Below are positions 1 to 8,269 of a stretch of DNA of 10,451 bases, in pieces (position 1 is the stretch's first letter; every line of letters starts with the position of its first letter). Made by a program: the position numbers and the translations under genes. Location: contig JALNQF010000944.1 of the NCBI GenBank assembly GCA_028456385.1, positions 1 through 10,451 on the forward strand, written 5' to 3'. The DNA is from Ophiosphaerella korrae (lineage: Eukaryota; Ascomycota; Dothideomycetes; Pleosporales; Phaeosphaeriaceae). The notes beneath the pieces are model-generated. The model saw only the letters and a list, made by a program, of their open reading frames with translations, had not been told where the DNA came from and ran no database searches.

Positions 1-582
1 CAGCATCTGCCTAACTGCTGTTAGATGCAGACGATTTGGTCCATCTGAATTGGCGGCCCACCCCGTAGCTCCGCCGATGTCCCCTTTAGGGACAGATAAG
101 AAGTAATAGACTGTCCTGGGGTCGTCGGGAACCCGTAGGAAGACGAATGCTTCGCCGGTGCACACGCAACCATACTCTACCTAATAATAGCAGGTGGCGG
201 ACATACAAAATAGTAACCTGATGTATTTTACTTAGTAATCCTCATACAAAAAGGCATAGTCAATACATCTAGTCAGTGGGGCCCGAACCACGCTAGCAAT
301 CCGCATGTGTTCCCCCCTTGTGTGTGCGCTCGCTTGTTTGCGGAAAACGCACGGTTGAGAGGAAAGCGGATTTCGGCAGAAAGTACTTCCGAAGCCTTTG
401 GACCCACGCCTGTGATTCGTCATGCTGTAGTGCTGTGCTGTGCCTGCTCTCAGCCCCGCGACAGCTGATGATGGATCACAACACCTCTCCCGGCCTGCGA
501 GCGGCCCCGCAGCCCACCCGACCCGCAGCGGCGCGAACTCCAATTTGCCAGCATATACTTCTCCGGTTCAGCGCATCGCAAC
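1..582. other. upstream flank of the NLR gene, no supported gene
   Basis: This stretch has balanced composition with normal CpA/TpG content, so it is not affected by RIP. Reading frames on both strands are short and their translations resemble no known family and look compositionally random. It presumably holds the promoter and 5' UTR of the gene starting at 583. No TATA or CCAAT element stands out enough to call. The start context at 580-586 (A at -3, G at +4) is good for fungal initiation. A small hairpin at 78-94 (6-bp arms, 5-nt loop) is present but could be chance. Confidence 0.5.
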
Positions 583-3366
583 ATGGACGGTCTTTCAGGC
601 CCAGCAAGCGTCATCGCTGTAATCGACATATCCGCTAAGATCACCTCCATCTGCTACAAGTATTACGAGGCTGTCAAGGACGCAAAAGACGATATCGAGC
701 GCGTGCAGAGGAAAGTTGGTGACATCGAGCGCGTTCTGGAAAGCATCAAGAAGCTTTTAGATGGACCACATAAAGCACAACTCGCTGCTACTCATGGATT
801 GTTCAAGTCACTCAAGCAATGCCAGCAGGAGCTGGAGGAGCTGGGGGAGAAGCTGGAGCCAGGAAAGACTCGTAAGATCATGAGCCGGTTTGGAGCGCGA
901 GCTTTGAAGTGGCCGTTCACAAGCAAGGAGGTGGAAAAGATCATTTCTAGTGTGGAGCGTTATGAGCAAGCCTTCGTGCTAGCGCTTCAGGTTGATCAAA
1001 CGTAAGTCCCATTTACTTCCTTTCAGTGCAAGCAGAAGTGGCTAATTAATTCTCAGGGACGTAGTCCTGGCTTTTGACCAGAAGCTAGACCTAGCAACTC
1101 AAGGTGCTCACTCTCTGCTTCGAAAGCTAGACTTGACTGCACTACCCGCCGTCGAAGGAGCATCTTATAACTCCCATGCAGAAGAGCACAACGCACGATG
1201 CCTGCCGAACACCCGCACCGAGCTGCTAGACGAGATCACAACATGGGCCAACGATAAGGATAGCAAATCTATATTTTGGCTAAGCGGCATGGCTGGCACG
1301 GGAAAGTCGACCATTGCGCGGACGATTGCTCAGTTATTTGCGAGTCATGGACAACTGGGAGCAAGCTTCTTCTTCAAGAGAGGCGAGGGTGAGCGCGGCA
1401 ACGCCTCGCGGTTCTTTGCTACCATCGCAGTCGATCTGATGGCGCACGAGCCGGGCATGGTACCTGGTATCAGGAAGGCGCTCGACGAGGACTCGGCTGT
1501 TCCACAGAGAGCTCTAAAAGACCAGTTTGAGAAGCTGATCCTGCAGCCACTCCTCGGGATAAAGCAGGCTCGCTCGCCGGCCTTGGTGCGTGTGGTCGTG
1601 ATAGACGCATTGGACGAATGTGAGCATGAGCAAGACGTTCGAGCGATCCTTCAGCTGCTCTCTCGGACAAAGGATATCCAGTCGGTGCCATTACGGATCG
1701 TTGTAACCAGCCGGCCAGACCTGCATATTCGCCTCGGCTTCCGGGAGATGCCGAATGGCACATACCAGGACCTAGTCCTGCACGAGGTCCCAAGGAGTAC
1801 GATTGAACATGACATACGACTCTTTCTAGAGCATGAGCTTGGTGCAATACGAAAAGCGCGCATGCTGTCCTCAGATTGGCCCGCAAAACAACAGATTCAG
1901 GCTCTAGTTGAGTTAGCTGTGCCACTATTTATCTATGCTGCTACTGTATGTCTATACGTTGGCACAAAAGGGAACAACCCTAAGGCCTACTTAGATAAGG
2001 TTCTGCAGTATCGAAAGGCGACCTTTTCGCAGCTAGATCAAACCTACCTCCCTATTCTAGACCAGCTGCTCGTTGAGCAAGAGGAGGACGAGAAGGAAGT
2101 GTGGCTTCAAGCGTTCCGAGAAGTAGTAGGCAGCATTGTCGTTCTAGAGAGCCCACTATCTATTTCCTCACTTGCATACCTTCTTCAAGTTTCACAGGAG
2201 GATGTTAAGTGCCGAGTCGACTCTTTGCACTCTGTCCTTAGTGTTCCAGACAGTAAGGACGCTCCTATTAGACTACTACACTTGTCTTTCCGCGAGTTCC
2301 TTGTCGATCCTCAAAAACAGGGAAAGAGCCTATTCTGGGTGGACGAGAAAGACACACACAAGAAGCTCGCATCTTGCTGCCTTGAGCTTATGTCTAGGCT
2401 AAGCGGCCTTCATCAGGACATGTGCAGCCTGTCTGGACCTGGAGTTCTAAGGAGCGAGATTGACGAGGGGACAATTGCTAGGAGTCTGTCACCTGAACTG
2501 CAGTATGCTTGCCGCTACTGGATCAGTCATCTTACACAGGGTCATTGGGTCATAGTCGACGGAGACACAACGCATCTGTTTCTCCAGAAGCACCTCCTCC
2601 ACTGGTTCGAAGCCATGAGCCTCATGAGAGAGTCAAGCAAATGCTTTTATCTACTCGAAAGCCTCCAGGCACTTACAGACGTAGGTTTCACACATAACTC
2701 GCCTTGGTGTTGTGCTAACGTGCGGGATAGTCGTCTGCAAGCATTGTTCGAAGCTTCTTACACGGCGCTAAGCGATTTATCCTGCGATTTCAACCTGTAC
2801 TTGCAGATGCTCCATTGCAGATCTACTGTTCTGCACTTGTATTTGCGCCCGAGAAATGCCTTATACGACAGACTTTTGTCAACCAAGTGTCACCGCGAGT
2901 TAATTTGCTGACTAAAAGAGAAGTAGATTGGGACGCCTGTCGTAGCACGCTAGAGGGCCATTCCTCCGATGTTAGGGCGGTGGCCTTCTCGCCCGACGGG
3001 CAGCTGGTCGCGTCAGCATCTAACGACAACACAGTACGGCTGTGGGAGGCGGCGACAGGCACGTGTCGCAGCACGCTGGAGGACTATTCCGACTATGTTA
3101 CGTCAGTGGCTTTCTCGCCAGACGGGCAAGCCCTGCATACTAATGTAGGCGATATTCCTTTGTCGTCCCCCGCAATTGTACGATCGCCTTTCGGGCAACA
3201 GAAGCAGTCCTCCCGTATTCTAATCCAGGGTCAGTGGATACTGCGTGACCAGCAACGCTTTTTGTGGCTTCCATCTGAGTATCGACCATCTTCAACAACA
3301 GTGCACATTGATATAGTCTGTTTAGGTCTTCTATCTGGCCGTGTAGTCTTACTTAAGGTCTTATAG
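583..3366 (+). CDS. NLR (STAND) protein: SesA/HeLo-like domain, NACHT, shortened WD40 region; three exons
   Basis: Predicted 892-aa cytosolic NLR of the HET-D/HET-E type, a family known for allorecognition and programmed cell death in fungi. Exons are 583-1001, 1057-2680 and 2731-3366. Residues 1 to about 125 form a helical N-terminal region resembling SesA/HeLo-like domains. NACHT follows from about residue 205: Walker A GMAGTGKST at 217-225 (Lys223), Walker B VVVIDALDE at 319-327, and a TSR sensor motif at 357-359. The middle region shows the family motifs LFIYAATVC (about 430-438) and HLSFREFL (548-555). After intron 2 comes a linker containing APLQIYCSALVFAPE (about 707-721), usual just before WD40 arrays. 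Only one complete WD repeat (about 751-792) and half of a second (793-814) remain, then the conserved post-array cap (815-892, with WLPSEYRP). Relatives usually carry many repeats. NTPase motifs are intact and no RIP is seen, so the gene may be active. No domain search was run, and the N-terminal class is the least certain part. Confidence 0.9.
1002..1056 (+). other. intron 1 of the NLR gene (55 nt)
   Basis: The donor is GTAAGT at 1002-1007, the branch-like CTAAT at 1042-1046, and the acceptor TCTCAG ends at 1056. Removing it joins the split codon AC|G (Thr140) and carries the frame directly into the NACHT exon. Without splicing the frame stops at 1003-1005. An earlier AG at 1025-1026 would give a 25-nt intron, which is too short. 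Length and signals are typical of filamentous ascomycetes. Confidence 0.88.
2681..2730 (+). other. intron 2 of the NLR gene (50 nt)
   Basis: The donor is GTAGGT at 2681-2686, a perfect CTAAC branch site lies at 2715-2719, and the acceptor GGATAG ends at 2730. It is a phase 0 intron: Asp681 (2678-2680) is followed by Ser682 (2731-2733). Fifty nt is not a multiple of three, and its removal moves the reading from the NACHT frame exactly into the WD40 frame. The joined exon reads FLHGAKRFIL, a pattern typical of this family at this point. Left unspliced, the NACHT frame would run into unrelated sequence and stop at 2909-2911. Confidence 0.87.
2938..3129 (+). repeat. residual WD40 repeat array: one full unit plus a half unit
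   Basis: Two copies of a 126-nt (42-codon) unit start at the Cys codons 2938 and 3064, which is the canonical WD40 period. Unit 1 has the GH dipeptide (residues 757-758), the AFSPDG strand motif, and a WE in place of WD near residue 786. Unit 2 keeps CRSTLE and VAFSPDGQ but has DY in place of GH, and ends after 66 nt (3129). The copies remain recognisably alike at DNA level (for example GTCG-AGCACGCT-GAGG), as expected for arrays that expand and contract by recombination. Confidence 0.85.
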
Positions 3367-3738
3367 TAAATTTATTATATAGTAGTTAGATCCCCTGCAT
3401 TTGTAATACTGATTCTATATTTATTTTAAACTTCATTCTATTAGAGGGACGGGGATATAGAGAACTAAATATACAAGATATTTGCCACGTAGAAGTGTTA
3501 GATAAGGTGCGTGTACTAGCGCAACGATTACGAGCTGCTGCTAGAGCTCAAGCGCTACGAGTGCTCGCACTCGGCACTGCGCCGAAGCTGAGATCGCAAT
3601 CTCAACTCAGCTCATGAATAGAGCTTGCGAGTTGGCTTACTCAGCTAGCTTATGAGCTTCAGGTGATGTTGGAGGTTGGCGATAGCGATCGATCTACGAT
3701 GCTAGTGTGCGACTAGTGTGATACTAACGTGTCTGTGC
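3367..3738. other. NLR 3' flank and non-coding spacer
   Basis: The first 120 or so bases after the stop are AT-rich and plausibly hold the NLR 3' UTR and poly(A) site, but no signal can be fixed. From about 3505 composition rises in GC, with many GAGCT/AGCTC-like words and imperfect inverted segments (for example around 3588-3622). No gene is supported on either strand. The right-hand part may be the terminal or subterminal region of the pogo-like element whose transposase starts at 3882. No terminal inverted repeat can be shown, because the other end of that element is outside the window. Confidence 0.4.
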
Positions 3739-3835
3739 GCGTGATGCGCATGTTCGCGTGATGCGCATGTTCGCGTGATGCGCATGTTCGCGTGATGCGC
3801 ATGTTCGCGTGATGCGCATGTTCGCGTGATGCGCA
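3739..3835. repeat. tandem 17-bp repeat, 5 full copies plus 12 bp
   Basis: The unit GCGTGATGCGCATGTTC is repeated without any mismatch at 3739-3755, 3756-3772, 3773-3789, 3790-3806 and 3807-3823, followed by a 12-bp partial copy at 3824-3835. Each unit contains the palindrome ATGCGCAT. The array ends 46 bp before the transposase start. Its position suggests a subterminal array of the DNA transposon, possibly a transposase-binding or promoter region, but that role is inferred. Perfect identity suggests a recent expansion. CpG, CpA and TpG are all intact, so RIP has not acted here. Confidence 0.92.
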
Positions 3836-3881
3836 CCCCCACCAAACTTGAGTTTTTACAACAAGCGATAACTCCACCAAT

Positions 3882-4355
3882 ATGGACCCGATTCAAGCTG
3901 CGATTGAAGAAATTGAGTCGCATAGACCAGGAGAAGGTTTCTCGTATAAAAAAATTGCTGCCAAATATAATATTCAGCGATCTACGCTAAGCCGAAGACA
4001 CAAAGGCCTGACAAGCTCAAATCAGACTAAAAAACTCAACCAGACAAAGCTTAGCCTACAGCAAGAGGATGAGCTTGTACAGTATATCAAAAAGCTTACA
4101 GAGAGAGGCCTTCTACCTACAAGAGAGATAATAAGAAACTTAGCGTTATAGGTAGCTTACGAGACTATTAGCTAGAGCTAGGTAACTCGCTTCCTCTATC
4201 GAAACTAGAGCTTACTTGTATCTAAATAGACTACTAGTATTAACTACAAACGCTATAAAGCTAATTCTTATATAAAGTATAAGCTATACTTTAACTTAAT
4301 ATATTAGAAGATAGAGGAATATTAGATAGAGCTATAGCATATATACAATATAGAT
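3882..4355 (+). pseudogene. pogo/Fot-like (Tc1/mariner) transposase, N-terminal part, broken
   Basis: The first 89 codons (3882-4148) are open. They contain a Psq-type helix-turn-helix (about residues 18-43: FSYKKIAAKYN then STLSRRHKG) and the start of a CENP-B-type helix-turn-helix (about 57-88, including RGLLPTREIIRN). Both DNA-binding domains are characteristic of pogo/Fot transposases, which cut and paste at TA sites. The stop at 4149-4151 is TAG, and the same frame then continues to look like the family: VTRFL, KYKLYF, KIEEY and IYNID appear in order, broken only by TAG stops that CAG or TGG would give by RIP. The frame ends at GAT (4353-4355), the expected first catalytic Asp; the following EKGF motif is missing and retrotransposon sequence begins. 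It cannot work as a transposase. The opening MDPIQ context and the in-frame match support this start. Confidence 0.85.
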
Positions 4356-4379
4356 ATAAGGGAGTTATCCCTTATATCT
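4352..4379. repeat. perfect inverted repeat at pogo/LTR junction
   Basis: Arms of 11 bp (4352-4362 and 4369-4379, AGATATAAGGG and its complement) flank a 6-nt loop AGTTAT. It spans the point where pogo transposase homology stops. Short near-terminal hairpins are common in fungal gypsy LTRs, so this may mark the LTR start. The outer bases may belong to pogo and match by chance. Confidence 0.75.
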
Positions 4380-4394
4380 CTTATTTTCGCACTA

Positions 4395-4501
4395 ATATTA
4401 GTAAGTTTACAACTTACTAATATAGCAAACTTACTAATATTATAAACTTACTAATATTATAAACTTACTAATATATTAGTAAGTTTACAACTTACTAATA
4501 T
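4395..4501. repeat. duplicated 29-nt hairpin with intervening ACTTACTAATAT repeats
   Basis: Two hairpins, each with 13-bp arms and a 3-nt TAC loop, lie at 4395-4423 and 4473-4501; their core is ATTAGTAAGTT TAC AACTTACTAAT. Between them, AACTTACTAATAT-like units repeat in direct orientation (about 4429-4475). The cluster sits inside the putative 5' LTR. It could be an LTR-internal repeat or structured leader; the present AT richness is partly due to RIP, so the original sequence was probably less simple. Confidence 0.8.
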
Positions 4502-4539
4502 TTAACTACCTTTCTACTTTTAGTTAGCGCTTAGTAGGC

Positions 4540-4561
4540 TACTAGGTATATATACCTAGTA
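4540..4561. repeat. perfect 22-bp palindrome
   Basis: TACTAGGTATA and its exact complement meet with no spacer at 4550/4551. It contains TATATA and lies in the putative LTR, where a core promoter would be expected. RIP, which turns CA and TG into TA on both strands, raises the chance of such TA-centred palindromes, so a regulatory role is not shown. Confidence 0.7.
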
Positions 4562-4984
4562 CTTACTTAGATAGCTTTATCTACTATTTACTCTTTTTAG
4601 TTAATTGTTAAAACTACTTTATTAAGTTATCTTGCGTGAAGTTTACCTTACACCTATACCTTACTATCCTAAATAGTATTACCTACCTATACTAAGAAGA
4701 ATTCGTATATTTTTTCGCACTTTTTTACTAATTTAGTAATATAAACGTAGTAAGATTAAGAGAAGTACGTTATAAAACCCTAGAAATAGCTAAATTTAGA
4801 CTAGATTAACTAATCTACAAAACTACCTAGTTAGTATAGGCTAAATTCCTCTCTAAATTTAATAATATTAGCCTTAAACTATAATAGAACTTATAGCTAT
4901 ATAATATCTACCTTTAAAAAAAGCTATAACTTTAGCTTAAAGAGGCTACTAGTACTACCTCTAGTATCTATAATAGCCCTACTA

Positions 4985-5500
4985 ATTTTTAAAAGATAAT
5001 CTTAATGTTAGAAAATAAAGTAAATAATTATAACCTAGATATAGGCCTTAGGTAAACCTAGCTTTGTACCCTAGCGCCTATAAGAGCTAAACTAAGAGTG
5101 TAGATATAAAACTTTAAAGAAGAACTAGCTATAACCTTATAAGAACTAAAATACTATTAACTATAGCTAGAAGGCGTATTTAGAGAAATATACCTAACTA
5201 GTAAAAAGGCTACTATAATTAAAACTAAGAACTCTAAAATAATTTTATACTAGGGCTATAGAAAGATAGGTATTAAGAAGCTAGACTATACTACTTATAA
5301 ATAAATAAAAGCTACTAGATTTAAAATACTTACTAATACTATAAACTACTATATAGCTACTTATATAGTAATAGACTCTAAAATAGATATAGAAATAGAA
5401 GACTAATTCTTTAAATATAACCTCTAACTAGATATAGAGCTAGAACTAGAGCTTAACTTAGACTAGGATTTAGAAAATAATATTCTCTAGGCCTAAAGCT
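4985..5500 (+). pseudogene. gag-like region with degenerate CCHC zinc knuckle
   Basis: In the frame with codons starting at 5248, the residues Y*GYRKIGIKKLDY (5248-5289) have the spacing of a retroviral-type zinc knuckle C-X2-C-X4-H-X4-C. Tyr stands at all three Cys positions (TGT/TGC to TAT/TAC by RIP) and Ile at the His position, which simple RIP does not explain. A glycine sits just before the His position, as usual. Upstream in the same frame is a basic, lysine-rich stretch, and downstream (about 5380-5490) an acidic one rich in D and E. The capsid part cannot be recognised and the start is not defined. This frame differs from the pol frame. Confidence 0.5.
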
Positions 5501-5675
5501 TTAACCTAGAGATTATACGAACTAGAAAAGCGTAATTAACTACTAAAGTATAACTCCTAGTATAGCTATATTCTATATACTTACCTATAGAATATAGATA
5601 ATCTAGTATAAAAAACTACTAACTAATCTAATAGAAGCTAAGCTAAACTAATTTTTATTTACTAGCTTTTTAAGT

Positions 5676-6000
5676 AAAGACCTTATAGTACCCTATATAG
5701 CTAGAACCCTAGCTAATAATAGAGCTAACGTAAACTTTATTTAATAAAAATTTACCTAGAAGACTATAAAATTATAAACTATCTAGCTACTTTAACCTAT
5801 TATCTATAAAGGATATAATAGTTCTTTATCTAAGTTTATTACGTATTAGGTTAAGTTCTACCTATAAGTAGGCGTATATATTAAATAGACCTCTACTTAT
5901 ATTATTAAAAATATAGGCTAATTTAACCTTATTCTAGGATTTTTATAGCGTAAGGCCTATACTATTAAACTTAACTACTACTATAAAATATTATTATTTC
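5676..6000 (+). pseudogene. retropepsin-like protease region of pol
   Basis: In the pol frame, codons 5706-5741 read TLANNRANVNFI. The NNRA at 5715-5726 corresponds to the aspartic protease active site D-S/T-G-A after G-to-A changes, so the catalytic Asp is now Asn. About 70 codons further, LILGF at 5928-5942 is the usual ILGxxW closing motif, with TAG where Trp would be. Two TAA codons directly follow the active-site segment. The frame continues without shift through a 400-nt linker into reverse transcriptase. Family assignment rests on motif spacing and position. Confidence 0.65.
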
Positions 6001-6429
6001 TTAACACTTACTACTAATAGTACTACTAGATAACTAATAAAATCCTCTTAGTAGTATACTATAGTATACTTAGATATTACTCTACTATAGCTTTAAAGAA
6101 GCTAGTACTTAAACTATTATCTACTCTTATAAGGTCTTTAAGTAGGCACTCTAATAGGTATAAATAGAACTTATTAATAGATATTTAAACTATTAGTTAT
6201 TATATAATTAAAGCCTTTACTAGAAGAAGTAGATATACGCTTATAGTACTTACTTTAGATAAAATACTACTACTAGTATACTACTATAAAGTAGCTAGAA
6301 AAGTAGATTATATGTAATTTTATAAACTACTACTTATAGTAGAGCTTAAAGATATTTTATTTATAGAACTACTCTAACTATATTAAGACCTAATACTTTG
6401 TTTTAATAAGAAAGCTACTAAAGAACTTC

Positions 6430-7790
6430 TCTTTTATAGGCTATATAACCTAGAAATTACTTTTAAACTTAGCGTAAAAATCTTAGACGCTAAACTTTAC
6501 CTTTTTACTAGAAAACAAGATAAAGCAATCTAGAAATATATCTAAGAAATAGAAGGTAAGGGCTTTATTAGTAAATATAGCTCTCTAGCTAGAAATAACC
6601 TACTAATTATAGCTAAACTAGATAGTAGCTTATAAGTCTACGTAAACTACTACAAGCTAAATAAATCTACTATTAAAGACTAGTACTCTATTCTATTCTT
6701 TAGGGAAATACTAGCCTACTTAAATAAAGTAAAGATATTCTCTAAATTTAATATAATATACACCTTTTACTACTTACGTATTACCTTAAATTTAGAATAG
6801 CTAACTACCTTTATTACCTACTTTAGTATATATACCTATAAGGTAGTACTCTTTAGCCTTACTAACGTACTAGCTACTTTCTAGCGCACTATTAACTTAG
6901 CCCTACTAGAATATTTAGATAACTTCTATACTATATATATAGATAATATCTTGATATACTCTAATAATAAAATAGACTATATCTAGTACGTTTATAAAGT
7001 GCTTACGTAACTAAAAGAGTAAGGCTTCTACGTAGATCTTAAAAAATCTAGCCTCTACGCTACCTTAGTTAAGTTTTTAGGTATAATTATCTCTAATAAA
7101 AGAATTATAATAGATCTTTCTAAAGTTAAAGCTATCTAAGAGTAAGAAATACTAAAGACTACTAAAGAAGTCTTAGCTTTTCTAGGCTATACTAGATTCT
7201 TCTAGCGCTTTATTAAGGATTACTTAAGCCTTACCTTACTACTTACTAAGTTAATTAAGTCTAAGGTTATTACTAAACTTACTAAAGGAGATAGGCTACT
7301 CTTTTAAAAGACCTAGTATAAGCCTTTTATAATTACCTAAGAATATATAGATACCTTTAATAAACTAAAAGCTACTTTCTAGCTAGGTGTAGTTTTACTT
7401 TACTTTAACTCCTTAAAACTAATCTATATCTAAACTAACGCTTCTAGGTAGGCCTTAGGTAGAGTAATAAGCTAACTAAACTAAGATAGAATCTAATAGC
7501 TAGTTAGCTTTTTCTTAAAAAAATATACCCTAGTAGAATATAATTATAATATCTACGACCTAGAACTTATAGCTATAATCTAAGTATTTAAAGAATAGAA
7601 ACTAGAGCTTATAAGTAGTCTATATATAATCTATATTATAATAGACTACTATAATTTAGAAACCTTTATAATAACTAAAAAGCTTAATCGCTACTAGGCT
7701 TACTAGTTATTATTCCTATCTTAATTTAATTTCTATATTAAATACGTACCTAGTAATATAAACAAAGTTGTAGACGCCCTAAGCTACTAA
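6430..7790 (+). pseudogene. reverse transcriptase and RNase H of pol
   Basis: Readable motifs in one frame: LYLFTRKQDKAI (about 6492-6527), the primer-grip and finger region FISKYSSLA (about 6567-6593), VNYYKLNKSTIKD (6642-6680, normally V-D-Y-R-x-L-N), FSLTNVLATF (6852-6881, normally F-G-L-T-N-A-P-A-T-F) and the catalytic YIDN (6936-6947), where YxDD has lost its second Asp by G-to-A change. FLGIII and FLGYTRFF follow (about 7077 and 7182), as in Ty3/gypsy. RNase H shows TNASR at 7434-7448 (first catalytic Asp now Asn), an intact ELIAI Glu at 7563-7565, and VVDALSY near 7767-7787, the usual RH-connection end. Stops are all TAA or TAG. The next roughly 480 nt link to integrase in the same frame. 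Confidence 0.9.
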
Positions 7791-8269
7791 CTATAGGATT
7801 ACTCTATAGATAATTCTAATCTACAAGTATTAGGAGCTAACTAAATTATCCTAAGCCCTTATGTCTTAGCTCTAGGCGTAAAACTTACACTAGATATAGT
7901 AATTTACGCTCTAAGCCTTATAGACCTATAAAAGCTAGATAGATTTACGCTAGAATAAGCTACTATAGTATATACCTACCTTTACTATATTATAAGAATA
8001 AAACTAAAATTAGTAAACTTACTAGAAGATTTTCTACTACTCTATAATAAAGAACTAGACCTAGAACTCTTACTATATATTATTAACCTACGCCTAATAA
8101 AAGAATTACTAGATATAGTGTACTTAGAAAACTACGTAGCCTAAGCTATATTTACTACTATAGATAGTAGATAATAAAAACTATTAAAAGCCTTCTATAA
8201 AGTAAGATACTACTTCTTATATACTAATATTAGCTTTACTAGATTAGAGAAAGAAAAGCGCCTTTAAGT

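Larger units (their letters stand above)
4355..4740 (+). repeat. putative 5' LTR and leader (ends not fixed)
   Basis: The left end is placed where the pogo frame stops. TATAAGGG at 4355-4362 would be an LTR start of the form TGTAAGGG before RIP changed TG to TA. It is mirrored by CCCTTATA at 4369-4376. The segment is dense in inverted repeats and has no coding signal. The right end, the primer binding site and the true length cannot be determined, because the 3' LTR is not in the window for comparison. Confidence 0.4.

Noticed and set aside
78..94. Small hairpin with 6-bp arms (TGTCCC and GGGACA) as a terminator or regulatory site
   Set aside because: It is short, with no supporting context such as an adjacent gene end, and is expected by chance at this length.
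232..543. Minus-strand open frame of 103 codons in the NLR upstream region
   Set aside because: The sequence is compositionally odd (rich in Arg, Ala and Cys), matches no recognised domain, and overlaps other short frames. It is probably chance.
318..638. Plus-strand open frame of 106 codons overlapping the NLR start
   Set aside because: No domain is recognisable, and it overlaps the well-supported exon 1 in another frame. An upstream regulatory frame is possible but unsupported.
1470..1925. Minus-strand open frame of 151 codons inside the NACHT exon
   Set aside because: It is antisense to a strongly supported coding region and has no recognisable domain; it reflects the codon structure of the real gene.
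2681..2815. A frameshift mutation breaking the NLR gene between NACHT and WD40
   Set aside because: A 50-nt intron with good donor, branch and acceptor explains the frame change exactly and restores typical family sequence on both sides.
1133..2911. A separate 592-codon protein starting at TTG 1133 and ending at 2909-2911
   Set aside because: The TTG is an internal Leu codon. Splicing 1002-1056 joins the same frame to the upstream exon, and beyond 2680 the frame is intron and out-of-frame sequence with no family resemblance.
3739..3835. CRISPR array
   Set aside because: The 17-bp units are directly adjacent with no unique spacers, and the context is fungal nuclear DNA.
3702..3923. Minus-strand frame encoding a repetitive His/Arg/Thr/Ala peptide
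   Set aside because: It is simply the 17-bp tandem array read in antisense; the peptide period follows from the DNA repeat and there is no other support.
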